NCBI GenBank assembly: GCA_014237465.1
Contig: JABZFM010000006.1
Span: forward strand, 62,001 to 126,000
Source of the DNA: Desulfobacteraceae bacterium
Lineage (GTDB): Bacteria > Desulfobacterota > Desulfobacteria > Desulfobacterales > Desulfosalsimonadaceae
Reading direction: 5' to 3'
Length of the DNA: 64,000 nucleotides
Each line of letters begins with the position of its first letter. The first letter of the stretch is position 1. This document shows positions 16,962 through 25,440 of the stretch, piece by piece. The position numbers were made by a program, and so were the translations under genes. The notes beneath the pieces were generated by a model. The model ran no database searches. It worked only from the letters and a program-made list of their open reading frames with translations, and was not told where the DNA came from.

Positions 16962-17100
16962 CAGGTTGTTGAAAAACGTCATGAGCGCAGGCAATACAAG
17001 GCAAAATTTGGCGAAAAAACGGAGTCTATATTTATAAATGAGTATTTTGAGCCAAATTTTAACGCCGTATGGCCAAGCGCAATAGTTTTTCAACAGCCTG
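16962..17100. repeat. Palindromic intergenic repeat, family E, between gspJ and gspK
   Basis: The ends CAGGTTGTTGAAAAAC and GTTTTTCAACAGCCTG are near-perfect inverted repeats. The interior carries a second inverted module (CAAAATTTGGCG with GCCAAATTTTAACG). It begins exactly at the base after the gspJ stop codon. No ORF of its own; MITE-like by structure. Confidence 0.85.
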
Positions 17101-17745
17101 TCATGAAATATCCTCTTGTGATAAAACCCGCGCAATAACGGCCACCGGTGGTTTTTTCTCATCCATTTGCAGTATGCACTTTACAGCCGCCGGAAGACCG
17201 GTATCAACTTCTTGGTTCCATTCCGGCTGCCATTGCCTCTCTTCTCCCGGCGCCATTTTTTTTAAATATTCAAACCGGATATCATACACATTGGCAATCA
17301 GCTTATGAATCATATCATCATCTAATGTATCGATAGTTTCATCCGCGCCCCCGGTTAAAAAATTCCGTTCCGCGATTTCAAGATAATACAGATCATTTTT
17401 ATCATTACTGCCGACCCGATACGTCACCCGCACATTGCCTATATCATTGCCGGGAACAATGGAAACACTGGAAATAAAATCAATCAATCCCTCATCCCCG
17501 CTAAAAACAAATGATTCTTCACCTTCTATTGAAATCGGTCGCCAGCAGATTGAAGACAACTGGCGTTTTAAAATCGAAAGAACAATCTGCTGCCGCTGAA
17601 AACTCTCCACATCCCGCTCACCGACTTCCCATGCCCGGATGCCGATCCGAAAAGCCCCCATGATGACGACCAGAATCACCCCCACAATGGTAATGGATAT
17701 CAACAGCTCGATAAGCGTTGAACCTGCATCTGACCTGAACTTCAT
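17101..17745 (-). CDS. gspJ: T2SS minor pseudopilin GspJ
   Basis: The product is 214 residues. It has the prepilin motif GSTLIELLISITIVGVILVV near residue 8, with Glu at +5 and Ser in place of the usual Phe at +1, then AFRIGIRAWEVGERDVESFQRQQIVLSILKRQL and a C-terminal beta domain with YLEIAERNFLTGG. GspJ forms the pseudopilus tip with GspI and GspK. It starts four bases after the gspI stop, and its own stop directly touches a repeat element. Confidence 0.9.
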   Translation of the reverse strand: MKFRSDAGSTLIELLISITIVGVILVVIMGAFRIGIRAWEVGERDVESFQRQQIVLSILKRQLSSICWRPISIEGEESFVFSGDEGLIDFISSVSIVPGNDIGNVRVTYRVGSNDKNDLYYLEIAERNFLTGGADETIDTLDDDMIHKLIANVYDIRFEYLKKMAPGEERQWQPEWNQEVDTGLPAAVKCILQMDEKKPPVAVIARVLSQEDIS

Positions 17746-17748
17746 GGG

Positions 17749-18186
17749 CTATTCCGGAGTTTCATCAGTCTCTCTTTTTTCAGTAAGCACCGTGGTCGAC
17801 AGATTATAGTGCTTTTCCCGGTTGCCAATCTGCCAGCTGATATCCAGCAGTATACTCATCGTGGAAACAGGCATTTTTTCCGATACTCCGTCCTCTTCCC
17901 CGATAAAATCAATAACGGCTTGCCATTGGTAGCCGTCGTCAAAATCTCCGCTGAAACTTCCGGGCAGCAGTTCTTCCGTGAGCAGCAATTCCTCCATCTT
18001 TTCTCTTGCATGAAATATGCCATACGAATAATCATTTGATATTTTATTCGATTTCAAACCGCCGGAAAAAAGCTGCATCACCACAACCAGTGAAATCGAT
18101 AGAATCATCACGGCCACCAGTGTTTCGATGAGCGTAAACCCTTTTGACCGGGCAATCAGCTTTAATGGATGGCGAAAAATATTCAT
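17749..18186 (-). CDS. gspI: T2SS minor pseudopilin GspI
   Basis: The product is 145 residues with prepilin motif KGFTLIETLVAVMILSISLVVV from residue 15 and Glu at +5. The remainder is a small beta domain (WQAVIDFIGEEDG, DISWQIGNREKHYNLSTTVL), matching GspI. It sits between gspH and gspJ. Confidence 0.9.
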   Translation of the reverse strand: MNIFRHPLKLIARSKGFTLIETLVAVMILSISLVVVMQLFSGGLKSNKISNDYSYGIFHAREKMEELLLTEELLPGSFSGDFDDGYQWQAVIDFIGEEDGVSEKMPVSTMSILLDISWQIGNREKHYNLSTTVLTEKRETDETPE

Positions 18187-18235
18187 TACAAGTCAAGAAA
18201 TTTGAAAAAAAATATCGACACGATAAAAACGTTCA

Positions 18236-18739
18236 TCACCCGGCATGGTCCGGCGCCGTCAACGCAACCATACCGGTGATAAAATCGATTTGAATACGGG
18301 AAGACCTTCCTCTGTCGTTTGTCAGGAATATCTCCCCACCGCTGGCACTTCCATTGGTAAAAAATATGACTTTAAAAAGACCGGTTTCTACATCAATATC
18401 ACCGGAAACCGCTTTTTTCAGTAAAACACCCTCCGGCAGATCATAGCGAACTTCCGCCGGACCACTTGCCAGAACCTCTTCCGGGTCTGCAGAGTCAAAT
18501 GCTGACCCTGAAAAAATCGACACCTGCTGATTGTCAAAATCAAAAAAACACACACGACTTTCTTTTTCAGATACCGCCAGGCTCCGGCTGTACCGCATAG
18601 CGCCGGCGATTTTTTTAGATGCGGTCTTTAACTGCAGGTTGCCGATGGGCGCTGTTATCCGGGGTGCCACAAAGGCCGACACCAGGCTGATAATCACCAG
18701 AACAACCAGCAATTCGATTAAGGTAAAACCACGCATCAT
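18236..18739 (-). CDS. gspH: T2SS minor pseudopilin GspH
   Basis: The product is 167 residues. MMRGFTLIELLVVLVIISLV is a prepilin N-terminus with an extremely short leader. The GspH-type region follows: RITAPIGNLQLKTASKKIAGAMRYSRSLAVSEKE and a C-terminal beta sheet with FFTNGSASGGEIFL. It initiates the minor pseudopilin complex with I, J and K. The 236-base gap to gspG is mostly a repeat element. Confidence 0.9.
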   Translation of the reverse strand: MMRGFTLIELLVVLVIISLVSAFVAPRITAPIGNLQLKTASKKIAGAMRYSRSLAVSEKESRVCFFDFDNQQVSIFSGSAFDSADPEEVLASGPAEVRYDLPEGVLLKKAVSGDIDVETGLFKVIFFTNGSASGGEIFLTNDRGRSSRIQIDFITGMVALTAPDHAG

Positions 18740-18849
18740 TCTTTACTGATCCAGTAAAAAGCTTTTCATGGTGAATCTTCACCACTGTATCAAAAAATAA
18801 CTTCTCTACTATATTAAGCCGTTATGATTAAGATATTTGGAAGACTTGA

Positions 18850-18973
18850 ATGGCTAAGTTAAAAGTTTCATATACAAGGCGTAGTGGTTTTTCAGGCTCG
18901 AAATCATACAGGTCGTATCTTGAGTGTCTGAAAAACCGCTACAACGCAGTAGATGGAACTTTTAACAAAGCCA
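18850..18973. repeat. Palindromic intergenic repeat, family B copy 1, between gspG and gspH
   Basis: ATGGCTAAGTTAAAAGTT at the left pairs with AACTTTTAACAAAGCCAT at the right. Inside, GGTTTTTCAGGC pairs with the related GTCTGAAAAACC. It ends two bases from the gspG stop. A second copy lies inverted at 46878-47017. Confidence 0.87.
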
Positions 18974-18975
18974 TT

Positions 18976-19404
18976 TTATTTAAGGCTTTTCCAGTTTACG
19001 ATATCCGCATCTTCATCATCGCCACCGGGCTGTTTATCTGCACCATATGCAGTGATTTCATAATCACTGTGCTCACCCGGAAATTGATAAACATAGGGCA
19101 CTCCCCAGGGATCCAGCGGAACTTCCTTGGGCAGATACGGCCCGTCCCAGTTATCCTCACCATCCGGTTTTTCCCGCAATGCAGCAAGTCCCTGTTCCGT
19201 TGTGGGAAATTTTCCCACATCCAGCCGATACGTATCTAACGCTGTTTCAAAAAGGGATATCTGGGCCTTGGCGGCCTTCTGCTTGGATTTGCCGACCTTG
19301 CCGAACATCCTCGGGGCCACTAGGGCTGCCAGCATTCCCAGTATTATCATAACAATTAACAGCTCAATTAATGTAAAACCGCGATTTTTTCTTTTATTAT
19401 TCAT
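18976..19404 (-). CDS. gspG: T2SS major pseudopilin GspG
   Basis: The product is 142 residues. Leader MNNKRKNRG is cut before FTLIELLIVMIILGMLAALVAP (Glu +5). The GspG core follows: KAAKAQISLFETALDTYRLDVGKFPTTEQGL, PYLPKEVPLDPWGVPYVYQFPG and a Ca-loop-like GADKQPGGDDEDADIVNW. It builds the pseudopilus shaft. It is preceded by a 198-base gap to gspF and followed two bases after its stop by another repeat. Confidence 0.95.
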   Translation of the reverse strand: MNNKRKNRGFTLIELLIVMIILGMLAALVAPRMFGKVGKSKQKAAKAQISLFETALDTYRLDVGKFPTTEQGLAALREKPDGEDNWDGPYLPKEVPLDPWGVPYVYQFPGEHSDYEITAYGADKQPGGDDEDADIVNWKSLK

Positions 19405-19453
19405 TACTGATTTAACTCCTTTTATAATGATGAACCTTTAAAAAATCGATTTA

Positions 19454-19604
19454 GATGGCAAAGTAAAAAGTTCACCAATCTTATTAAATTGGCAAAGCGC
19501 CGCGAATCTCGAGGAATGAGGCGTACACAGTTGAACCTTGAATGACGAGAGGTGAAGCGCAACCCCAAACCCAAAATAGACGTTGGACTTTTTACTTTGC
19601 CATC
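19454..19604. repeat. Palindromic intergenic repeat, family A copy 1, between gspF and gspG
   Basis: The ends GATGGCAAAGTAAAAAGT and ACTTTTTACTTTGCCATC are inverted repeats. The interior has the family A module AATCTTATTAAATTGGCAAAGCG. The terminal TGATGGC supplies the gspF stop codon TGA. It is diverged from the copies near 50.7, 57.2 and 63.6 kb. Confidence 0.82.
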
Positions 19605-20832
19605 AAAATGGTACTTCATTCATACTGAAAACCGCCATCAGCATGGATATGACGATAAACCCCACCATCAGTCCCATGGCAAGGATCATAACCGGTTCCA
19701 GCAGGTTCACAAAACGCTTGATCATATTACGGACCACCTTTTCATAGTTTTCCGCAACCCTCAATAACATCTGGTCCAGCTTGCCTGTTTCTTCGCCGAC
19801 AGATATCATTTGAACGGCCAGGGGAGGAAAAATATCCGCCTGAAGCAGGGGGGCGGACAGGTTATCCCCTTCCTTGACCCGGTTATAAACCATCTCCAGT
19901 GCGCCGGCAATCAACTGATTGGTAATTATTTCCTGGACCAGGCGCAATGCCTGTAAAATCGGGACACCGCTATTGATCAATGTCCCCAGTGTCCGGGTAA
20001 ACCGGGCCGCCTCCACCGACTTCACCAGCGTACCGATTACCGGTAAATTGACTTTCATCCGGTCGGTTTTTAATCGACCTTCCGGAGTCTGGACATATTT
20101 TTTCAACAAATAAATTATCGCACCGACACCTGCGATGATCATCCACCAGTAGTCTCTTAATCCATGACTGATGCCAAGCAGCAACTGCGTTGAAAACGGC
20201 ATGGCCTGGCCCAGATCTGAAAAAATTATGGCAAATTTCGGAACCACAAAGGCCAGCATGATAATAATTGAAATCCCACCGACGAACACCAGAAAAAGCG
20301 GATAGACCATTGCCGATTTAATGTAATCTTTTAAGTCCTGTGAATTTTCCAAAAAACTCCCCAGCCGATCCAGAACCACCGGCAACACCCCTCCGGTCTC
20401 GCCTGCCTTCACCATATTGGTATACAGCATCGGAAAAATATTCGGATACTTTGCCAGCGCTTCAGAAAGAGAATTACCGCTTTGAACATTTTTCAATATG
20501 GCGGCTACAACTTCTTTAAATTTTTCCTTTTCCGCCACATTAATCAATATGGACAACGCCTTGTCCACCGGCAGACCGGCCTGGAGCAGCGCGTGTAAAT
20601 CCAGGGTAAACATCATCACATCTTTAGAGGTCACCCGCTGGAACATACTGGAAATATTAATAGACCCGTCCAGCTGAAACCGGCTCTGCCTCCCGGCTGC
20701 TGCCTGAATTCGAATCGGGATGTAATTCATTGCCTGCAGCTTTGCCGCAACCTCTTTTTCCTCGGCTGCCTCCAGAGTTCCCTTAAAAACCTTACCGGCC
20801 GCATCACTGGCTTTATATGAAAATATCGGCAT
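19603..20832 (-). CDS. gspF: T2SS inner-membrane platform protein GspF
   Basis: The product is about 409 residues. MPIFSYKASDAAGKVFKGTLEA is the classic GspF opening. Two homologous T2SSF domains (~65-190 and ~270-395) each end in membrane helices: AMVYPLFLVFVGGISIIIMLAF and LLEPVMILAMGLMVGFIVISML. KAGETGGVLPVVLDRL and SVGEETGKLDQML are the paired motifs. I use the ATG at 20832; a TTG at 20844 would overlap gspE by 11 bases. The stop codon overlaps a repeat element. Confidence 0.94.
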   Translation of the reverse strand: MPIFSYKASDAAGKVFKGTLEAAEEKEVAAKLQAMNYIPIRIQAAAGRQSRFQLDGSINISSMFQRVTSKDVMMFTLDLHALLQAGLPVDKALSILINVAEKEKFKEVVAAILKNVQSGNSLSEALAKYPNIFPMLYTNMVKAGETGGVLPVVLDRLGSFLENSQDLKDYIKSAMVYPLFLVFVGGISIIIMLAFVVPKFAIIFSDLGQAMPFSTQLLLGISHGLRDYWWMIIAGVGAIIYLLKKYVQTPEGRLKTDRMKVNLPVIGTLVKSVEAARFTRTLGTLINSGVPILQALRLVQEIITNQLIAGALEMVYNRVKEGDNLSAPLLQADIFPPLAVQMISVGEETGKLDQMLLRVAENYEKVVRNMIKRFVNLLEPVMILAMGLMVGFIVISMLMAVFSMNEVPF

Positions 20833-20833
20833 A

Positions 20834-22351
20834 TTATTTCTCAAGCGTGACTCTTAAAATTTCCGACACTGTGGTAACCCCCTGCTTTACCTTTTCCCAT
20901 CCATTCTGGCGCAACGTGACAAGACCTTTGGTCAGGGCCACTTTTTTTATCCGCTCGGCATCCGATTTTTTGGAAATCTCATTTCTGATATCCGAGTCAA
21001 TGGGAAGATATTCAAACAGCGCGGACCGACCGGAAAAACCGGTATATCGACATTCCTCACACCCCAGCCCTGAATAAAACGTCACATTTGCAATATCCTG
21101 ATCGTTTAATCCCATGGCATTTAAGTGTTTTTCATCCGGCGTTTCCGGTTTTTTGCATTTCGGACAGATCACCCGGACCAGCCGCTGGGCCAGAACCCCC
21201 AGCAACGTGGAACTTAGCAAAAACCCTTCAACCCCCATATCCAGCAGGCGGCTGATGGCCCCTACGGAGTCGTTGGTATGCAATGTACTGAACAGCAAAT
21301 GCCCGGTCAACGCTGACTGTATGGCTATTTCAGCAGTTTCTTTGTCACGGATTTCACCGACCAGAATAATATCCGGATCCTGCCGCACAATGGAGCGCAG
21401 GCCGTTGGCAAATGTCATCCCAATCTTCGGCTTGACCTGAATCTGATTCACCCCGCTCAAATAATATTCTACGGGATCTTCCAGGGTAATAATTTTATTT
21501 TCCGGTGAATTAATCTTGGCAAGGGATGTATACAGTGTGGATGTCTTGCCGCTTCCGGTGGGACCTGTGACCAGAATCATCCCGTATGGCTGGTTAATTA
21601 AATCCATATATTTTGACAGAAGCGCGGGCGGAAATCCGATTTTTTCCAAATCAAGAACAAGCATTTCACGATCTAAAACCCGCATCACCAGGCTTTCTCC
21701 GAAAAGCGTGGGAATGGTTGAAACCCTAAAATCAATATCCCGGTTGACTATTTTCAACTTGATCCGTCCGTCCTGGGGAAGACGGCGCTCGGCAATGTCC
21801 AGGTCGGCCATAATTTTAACACGTGAAATTACAGCTGCCTGAAGCCGCTTCGGCGGGGACTCCACATCATGGAGAACACCATCCACCCGGAACCGGACTT
21901 TAAATTTATCTTCAAACGGCTCAAAATGGATATCACTGGCCCTAAATTCCACGGCTTTTATGATGATCCGGTTTACCAACCGGATAATCGGTGCCTCTGA
22001 CGCCAGATCTCTTAACTGATCCACATCCTCCTTGCCGTTATCCGATATTTGAAAAATATCCCTGCCGGCTTCCTCAATGATCATCTCCAGAGACTGGGTG
22101 CCTGCGCCGTACAATCTTTCAACGACTTCAAAAATATCGTCTTCGTTTCCGGCAACAACTTCAATATCCAGCCCAACACCAAGCTTTAATGCGTCAATCG
22201 TCCAGAAATCCTCCGGGTCCGCCATGGCAATCTGCAGCGTATTTTCATTCACTGAAATGGGGACGAATTTTGACTGTTTCATAAATTTGGCGGAAAGATT
22301 ATCCAGAACCACCGGCTCTGACGGATAATCGTTTGAAGATATTGTTTTCAT
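20834..22351 (-). CDS. gspE: T2SS ATPase GspE
   Basis: The product is 505 residues. N-terminal T2SSE_N domain (~10-85). Catalytic domain with Asp boxes (DIHFEPFEDKFKVRFRVDG, 140-158), Walker A GPTGSGKT (263-270), Walker B region DPDIILVGEIRD (325-336), His box (TLHTND, 356-361) and a zinc tetracysteine C396PKC...C431EEC. It powers pseudopilus assembly. It is the first gene of the T2SS operon, with a sigma-54-like promoter about 90 bases upstream. The zinc domain separates it from twitching ATPases of the PilT type. Confidence 0.95.
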   Translation of the reverse strand: MKTISSNDYPSEPVVLDNLSAKFMKQSKFVPISVNENTLQIAMADPEDFWTIDALKLGVGLDIEVVAGNEDDIFEVVERLYGAGTQSLEMIIEEAGRDIFQISDNGKEDVDQLRDLASEAPIIRLVNRIIIKAVEFRASDIHFEPFEDKFKVRFRVDGVLHDVESPPKRLQAAVISRVKIMADLDIAERRLPQDGRIKLKIVNRDIDFRVSTIPTLFGESLVMRVLDREMLVLDLEKIGFPPALLSKYMDLINQPYGMILVTGPTGSGKTSTLYTSLAKINSPENKIITLEDPVEYYLSGVNQIQVKPKIGMTFANGLRSIVRQDPDIILVGEIRDKETAEIAIQSALTGHLLFSTLHTNDSVGAISRLLDMGVEGFLLSSTLLGVLAQRLVRVICPKCKKPETPDEKHLNAMGLNDQDIANVTFYSGLGCEECRYTGFSGRSALFEYLPIDSDIRNEISKKSDAERIKKVALTKGLVTLRQNGWEKVKQGVTTVSEILRVTLEK

Positions 22352-22439
22352 TGGAGTCCTGTTGTATCTATAAGAAATCCTGTTTAATGCCCGCTCAGCA
22401 ATGAATGTTGAATATTAACAATCTGTCGACAGAATATTA

Positions 22440-22455
22440 AGCAAATTTCATACCA
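22440..22455 (-). promoter_or_regulatory. Sigma-54-like promoter upstream of gspE
   Basis: Minus strand reads TGGTATGAAATTTGCT. GG and GC are ten bases apart, and only two bases of the -24 box deviate from consensus. Start of transcription would be near 22429, about 78 bases before the gspE ATG. Confidence 0.5.
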
Positions 22456-22554
22456 TATGCTTCCAGTCAATGAAAATATCATATTAATTTTGATGATCCT
22501 GTAAAAAATCCATCCAGCGCCGGCCACGGAAGGTAAAAAACCGACCCTTTTCCC

Positions 22555-22584
22555 TTGACTCTTTTCCTTTAATATATCTATATT
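22555..22584 (+). promoter_or_regulatory. Sigma-70-type promoter for the DUF2007-like gene
   Basis: TTGACT, 18 bases, TATATT (5/6 each), pointing right toward the gene at 22671, divergent from the gspE promoter. Confidence 0.45.
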
Positions 22585-22670
22585 TCTTATATTGAGCAAC
22601 ATTGACGGTCCTGTTTCATACGATTGAATAACCAGGCCCAATATATTTATACCTGATATCCTTTCTGCCC

Positions 22671-22925
22671 ATGAGCAACGATATTAATCGTAAAAACGAT
22701 ATGTTTATCACTGTTGCAGTGATTGAAAACGCCATTGAGGCGCAACTGCTCGCGTCCATATTGACTGAACGAAATATTCCCCACTACATCCGTTCCCATC
22801 ATGACACGGCTTATGACGGCCTGTTCCAGACACAAAAAGGATGGGGAGATATTGAAGCGCCGATCCGATATCAAACAGAAATCGAAAAAATCATTGATCA
22901 CGTGAGGAATGCCGATAACGCCTAA
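22671..22925 (+). CDS. Small DUF2007-like protein
   Basis: The product is 84 residues. MFITVAVIENAIEAQLLASILTERNIPHYIRSHHDTAYDG resembles DUF2007 'putative signal-transducing' proteins, a PII-like small fold that begins with a strand, an xEAxLLxSxLxxxGI helix and a second strand. No biochemical function is known. An internal ATG at 22701 is an alternative start and fits the family's usual N-terminus better. Neither start has a clear ribosome site. It stands alone, divergent from gspE and followed by a family C repeat. Confidence 0.6.
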   Translation: MSNDINRKNDMFITVAVIENAIEAQLLASILTERNIPHYIRSHHDTAYDGLFQTQKGWGDIEAPIRYQTEIEKIIDHVRNADNA

Positions 22926-22929
22926 CCCG

Positions 22930-23135
22930 GATAAACCGGAAAAGTTAAAAGTGATCTAACGTTTGAAGTGATCTAAAGTTATGGTTAATGCCGCCGGCAT
23001 TGCCAATTTATATAATAAAAATGATCGCGCGTTTAGCGCAATCCACAACTTTAGGCAATTTAGCTCACTTTAGGCACTTTACACTTTTTGAATTTTAAGA
23101 TTTTTTGCCATAAAATACAAAAAAATTAGAACTTA
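22930..23135. repeat. Palindromic intergenic repeat, family C copy 1
   Basis: AAGTGATCTAACG...CTAAAGTTATGG on the left pairs loosely with ACTTTAGGCAATTTAGCTCACTTTAGG on the right. A central AATGCC-GCC-GGCATT hairpin and a GATCGCGCGTTTAGCGCA module lie between. The right end (TTGAATTTT to AAAATTAGA) is conserved with the copy at 36111-36337 and contains a promoter-like sequence. Confidence 0.82.
23088..23116 (+). promoter_or_regulatory. Promoter-like sequence at the end of a family C repeat, upstream of aldolase gene
   Basis: TTGAAT, 17 bases, TAAAAT. The same boxes and spacing occur in the copy at 36290-36318. Start of transcription would be near 23123, 92 bases before the aldolase ATG. Confidence 0.45.
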
Positions 23136-23214
23136 GAAACTAAACTGAATAATGTACTCCATGCCGATGGTTAATCCGTATCAGTAATTTTAAAATATTA
23201 ACAAGAGGTTCACT

Positions 23215-24510
23215 ATGACGGAGACAAAAACAAAAAAAAATAAATCTTTTGAAAAAGCGATTGAAATCGGCAGACCGCCAAATATCGTATCACTTTTTCC
23301 CAATTCAAAAGCACTCATTGTCAGCGGCAAATTCATTGACCGGGCCATGCTTGCCAAAGGAAATGCCATTACAATGGCGGCTAACGGAAGAAACCTGTTT
23401 GTTATCCAGGGCGCCTTAAAAGCCGCGCAGCGGGCTAATTCGGCAATTATTATTGAAATTGCAAAATCCGAAGGCGGCACCGGCGCATACTGTGCGGTCA
23501 ATTACTGGAACATGGCCAGACTGGTAGACGATCTGTGCAATCAGTTCAACATTACCGTCCCGGTGGCAATCCACGCGGACCATTACGGCATCAAAGGTCA
23601 GGCGGATATTGAAACGGCCAAAACGGAAATTCCCTCCATGTTTGAAGCCGGTATGACGTCCATCGCCATTGATGCATCCCATCTGCCGGACGATCAGAAC
23701 CTGACGGCCAGCATCGCGCTAAACCCGTATATTCCCAAATGGGCGGGCTATGAAACAGAAGTCGGTGAAATAAAAGGAAAACATGGCCTTTCTACTGTTG
23801 AAGAAGCCCTGTTTCTGATCCAGGGTCTTAATGCGCATAATATTTTTCCGGACTGGATTGCTTTAAACAACGGCACCACCCACGGCATTGAAGCCGCTGC
23901 CGAAGGAATCCAGATCGAACTAACTGCGAAAATCCATGATGCCCTGAAACCATATAACGTATCCGGCGCTCAGCACGGGACATCCGGCAACAGTTCGGAG
24001 CGTTTGCGACAAATTGTCGCAAAGACCCGGACCACCAAGGCAAATGTCGCCACCGCGCTTCAAATGATTTCATGGGGGCTGACAGTCAATGACTATGGGA
24101 ATGCCCAGTTAGACGAAAACGGCAATTTCATCAAACTGGAAAATGAAGGCATGACGGAAAAAATATGGCAAAAAATAACCGCCTATGCCGACGCCCACGA
24201 CCTGAAAAAAGGCGATTATAAAAAGCTCAACCTGCCCTTTGAAAACCATCTCTTGGCACAACCTATTGAAATCAGGGAAAGAATGGCCAATCGCGTTGAA
24301 AATTTCATCTACAATATGCTGGTGAATGTGTTTAACAGCAAAGACACGGCCGATTTTGCCATTGATGCTATTATCAAGGCCGGTTCCTATGATCCCGGCC
24401 CAAAAGCCACACGCATTGAAAATCCGGAGCAATGGACGCCGGAAAAAATTTCTGAACGGGCCGCGTCCATCGAAAGCGACAAAGGCCCCAACGGCGACTT
24501 TGACGATTAA
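23215..24510 (+). CDS. Class II fructose-bisphosphate aldolase family protein
   Basis: The product is 431 residues, close to the long class II type. IHADHYGIK (~residue 119) holds the catalytic Asp and first Zn His. EVGEIKGKHG (~185) and SGAQHGTSGNSSERL (~258) hold further metal and phosphate ligands. The enzyme class cleaves or forms fructose-1,6-bisphosphate from dihydroxyacetone phosphate and glyceraldehyde-3-phosphate; tagatose-bisphosphate specificity cannot be excluded. AGAGG lies upstream of the ATG. It is followed after five bases by a Nudix gene. Confidence 0.88.
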   Translation: MTETKTKKNKSFEKAIEIGRPPNIVSLFPNSKALIVSGKFIDRAMLAKGNAITMAANGRNLFVIQGALKAAQRANSAIIIEIAKSEGGTGAYCAVNYWNMARLVDDLCNQFNITVPVAIHADHYGIKGQADIETAKTEIPSMFEAGMTSIAIDASHLPDDQNLTASIALNPYIPKWAGYETEVGEIKGKHGLSTVEEALFLIQGLNAHNIFPDWIALNNGTTHGIEAAAEGIQIELTAKIHDALKPYNVSGAQHGTSGNSSERLRQIVAKTRTTKANVATALQMISWGLTVNDYGNAQLDENGNFIKLENEGMTEKIWQKITAYADAHDLKKGDYKKLNLPFENHLLAQPIEIRERMANRVENFIYNMLVNVFNSKDTADFAIDAIIKAGSYDPGPKATRIENPEQWTPEKISERAASIESDKGPNGDFDD

Positions 24511-24515
24511 ATAAA

Positions 24516-25037
24516 ATGATAAAAAAAACCCACTGCCATTTCTGTGGGGGCAGATTGTCGGAAAAATTTCTTGAAGGACGGTTACGCCTGTTTTGTAATT
24601 CCTGTCAGTCGCCCATTTATGAAAATCCTGTCCCGGCAACCTGCCTGGTCACGATTGATGATCATGAAAGGCTACTGCTGGTCAAGCGAAGTGTTGATCC
24701 GAAAAAAGGCTGGTGGTGCCTTCCCGGTGGTTTTATGGAACTGCAGGAGACCCCGGAAGAAGCCGGCTTAAGAGAACTGGCGGAAGAAACCGGTCTTTGC
24801 GGAAAAATCGATATGCTGCTGGGTGTCACGAGCAATCACAGCACCAGCTATGACACGGTCTTAATGACCGGTTTTTTAATCCGGTCATACAGTGGAGACC
24901 TTTATGCCGGTGATGATGCAGATGATGCACGCTGGTTTGAATATGAAAACCTTCCGGAAATTGCTTTTGACAGTCACAAAAATTTTATCAAACTCTATTA
25001 TTCAGCCTATGCATATACCAACCCATCAAATTCATAA
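24516..25037 (+). CDS. Nudix hydrolase with N-terminal zinc ribbon
   Basis: The product is 173 residues. A short Zn ribbon with CHFCGG (residues 7-12) and FCNSCQ (~27-32) precedes a Nudix domain. Its box GGFMELQETPEEAGLREL plus AEETGL matches GX5EX7REUXEEXGU completely. The layout is like NudC-related NADH or ADP-ribose pyrophosphatases, though the protein is shorter and the substrate is unknown. It is cotranscribed with the aldolase, and its 3' end overlaps the next gene by 29 bases. Confidence 0.88.
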   Translation: MIKKTHCHFCGGRLSEKFLEGRLRLFCNSCQSPIYENPVPATCLVTIDDHERLLLVKRSVDPKKGWWCLPGGFMELQETPEEAGLRELAEETGLCGKIDMLLGVTSNHSTSYDTVLMTGFLIRSYSGDLYAGDDADDARWFEYENLPEIAFDSHKNFIKLYYSAYAYTNPSNS

Positions 25038-25416
25038 TGTGCTGAATGCCTACGCCAAGCGGCTGAAAAAAATGCAGGATGCCGCCAAAGGGTCGGTTGA
25101 TGAAGTGCCTGAAAACCAGGTAAATTCTTACTCTGTTGAGGAAAAGCGCCGTCGGATTATCAATAAAATTTCGGCTGATATTATTGAACGAATCGCCCGT
25201 TCCGAAGCCCGTCCCCGACCGGTTGAGTCGGCAACCACTTTAAACGATCCGTCCCCGCTTCAGGGCCAGCCCCAAAGTGACCTGCAAACAGAATTGCTCC
25301 GGTATCATATCCTGACAAAAAACGGGGAAAAGGTTTCCGCAAAGATGAAAATTCTGGATTCTGATTATTTAATTAAACAACTGGAAGAAATCGCCCGAAA
25401 ATCCTCGGAAAAATAA
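25009..25416 (+). CDS. DVU0524/FlgM-associated-type small protein
   Basis: The product is 135 residues. MHIPTHQIHNVLNAYAKRLKKMQ at the start, KRRRIINKISADIIERI in the middle and SDYLIKQLEEIARKS at the end match a small soluble family found in sulfate reducers, known to me as DVU0524 or FlgM-associated. Its exact function is unclear; no flagellar genes are in the window. I chose the ATG at 25009, inside the Nudix gene, because conservation begins there. A longer frame from 24892 would only translate Nudix sequence out of frame. A hairpin with eight T follows. Confidence 0.65.
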   Translation: MHIPTHQIHNVLNAYAKRLKKMQDAAKGSVDEVPENQVNSYSVEEKRRRIINKISADIIERIARSEARPRPVESATTLNDPSPLQGQPQSDLQTELLRYHILTKNGEKVSAKMKILDSDYLIKQLEEIARKSSEK

Positions 25417-25440
25417 AAGAGCTTTGATCATTTTAATAGA

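Noticed and set aside
16902-17162. 86-residue minus-strand ORF between gspJ and gspK
   Set aside because: It mostly reads through the family E repeat and overlaps gspJ; no protein features.
24892-25008. Longer start for the DVU0524-like protein
   Set aside because: It would lie inside the Nudix gene in another frame and has no family resemblance; the ATG at 25009 begins the conserved part.
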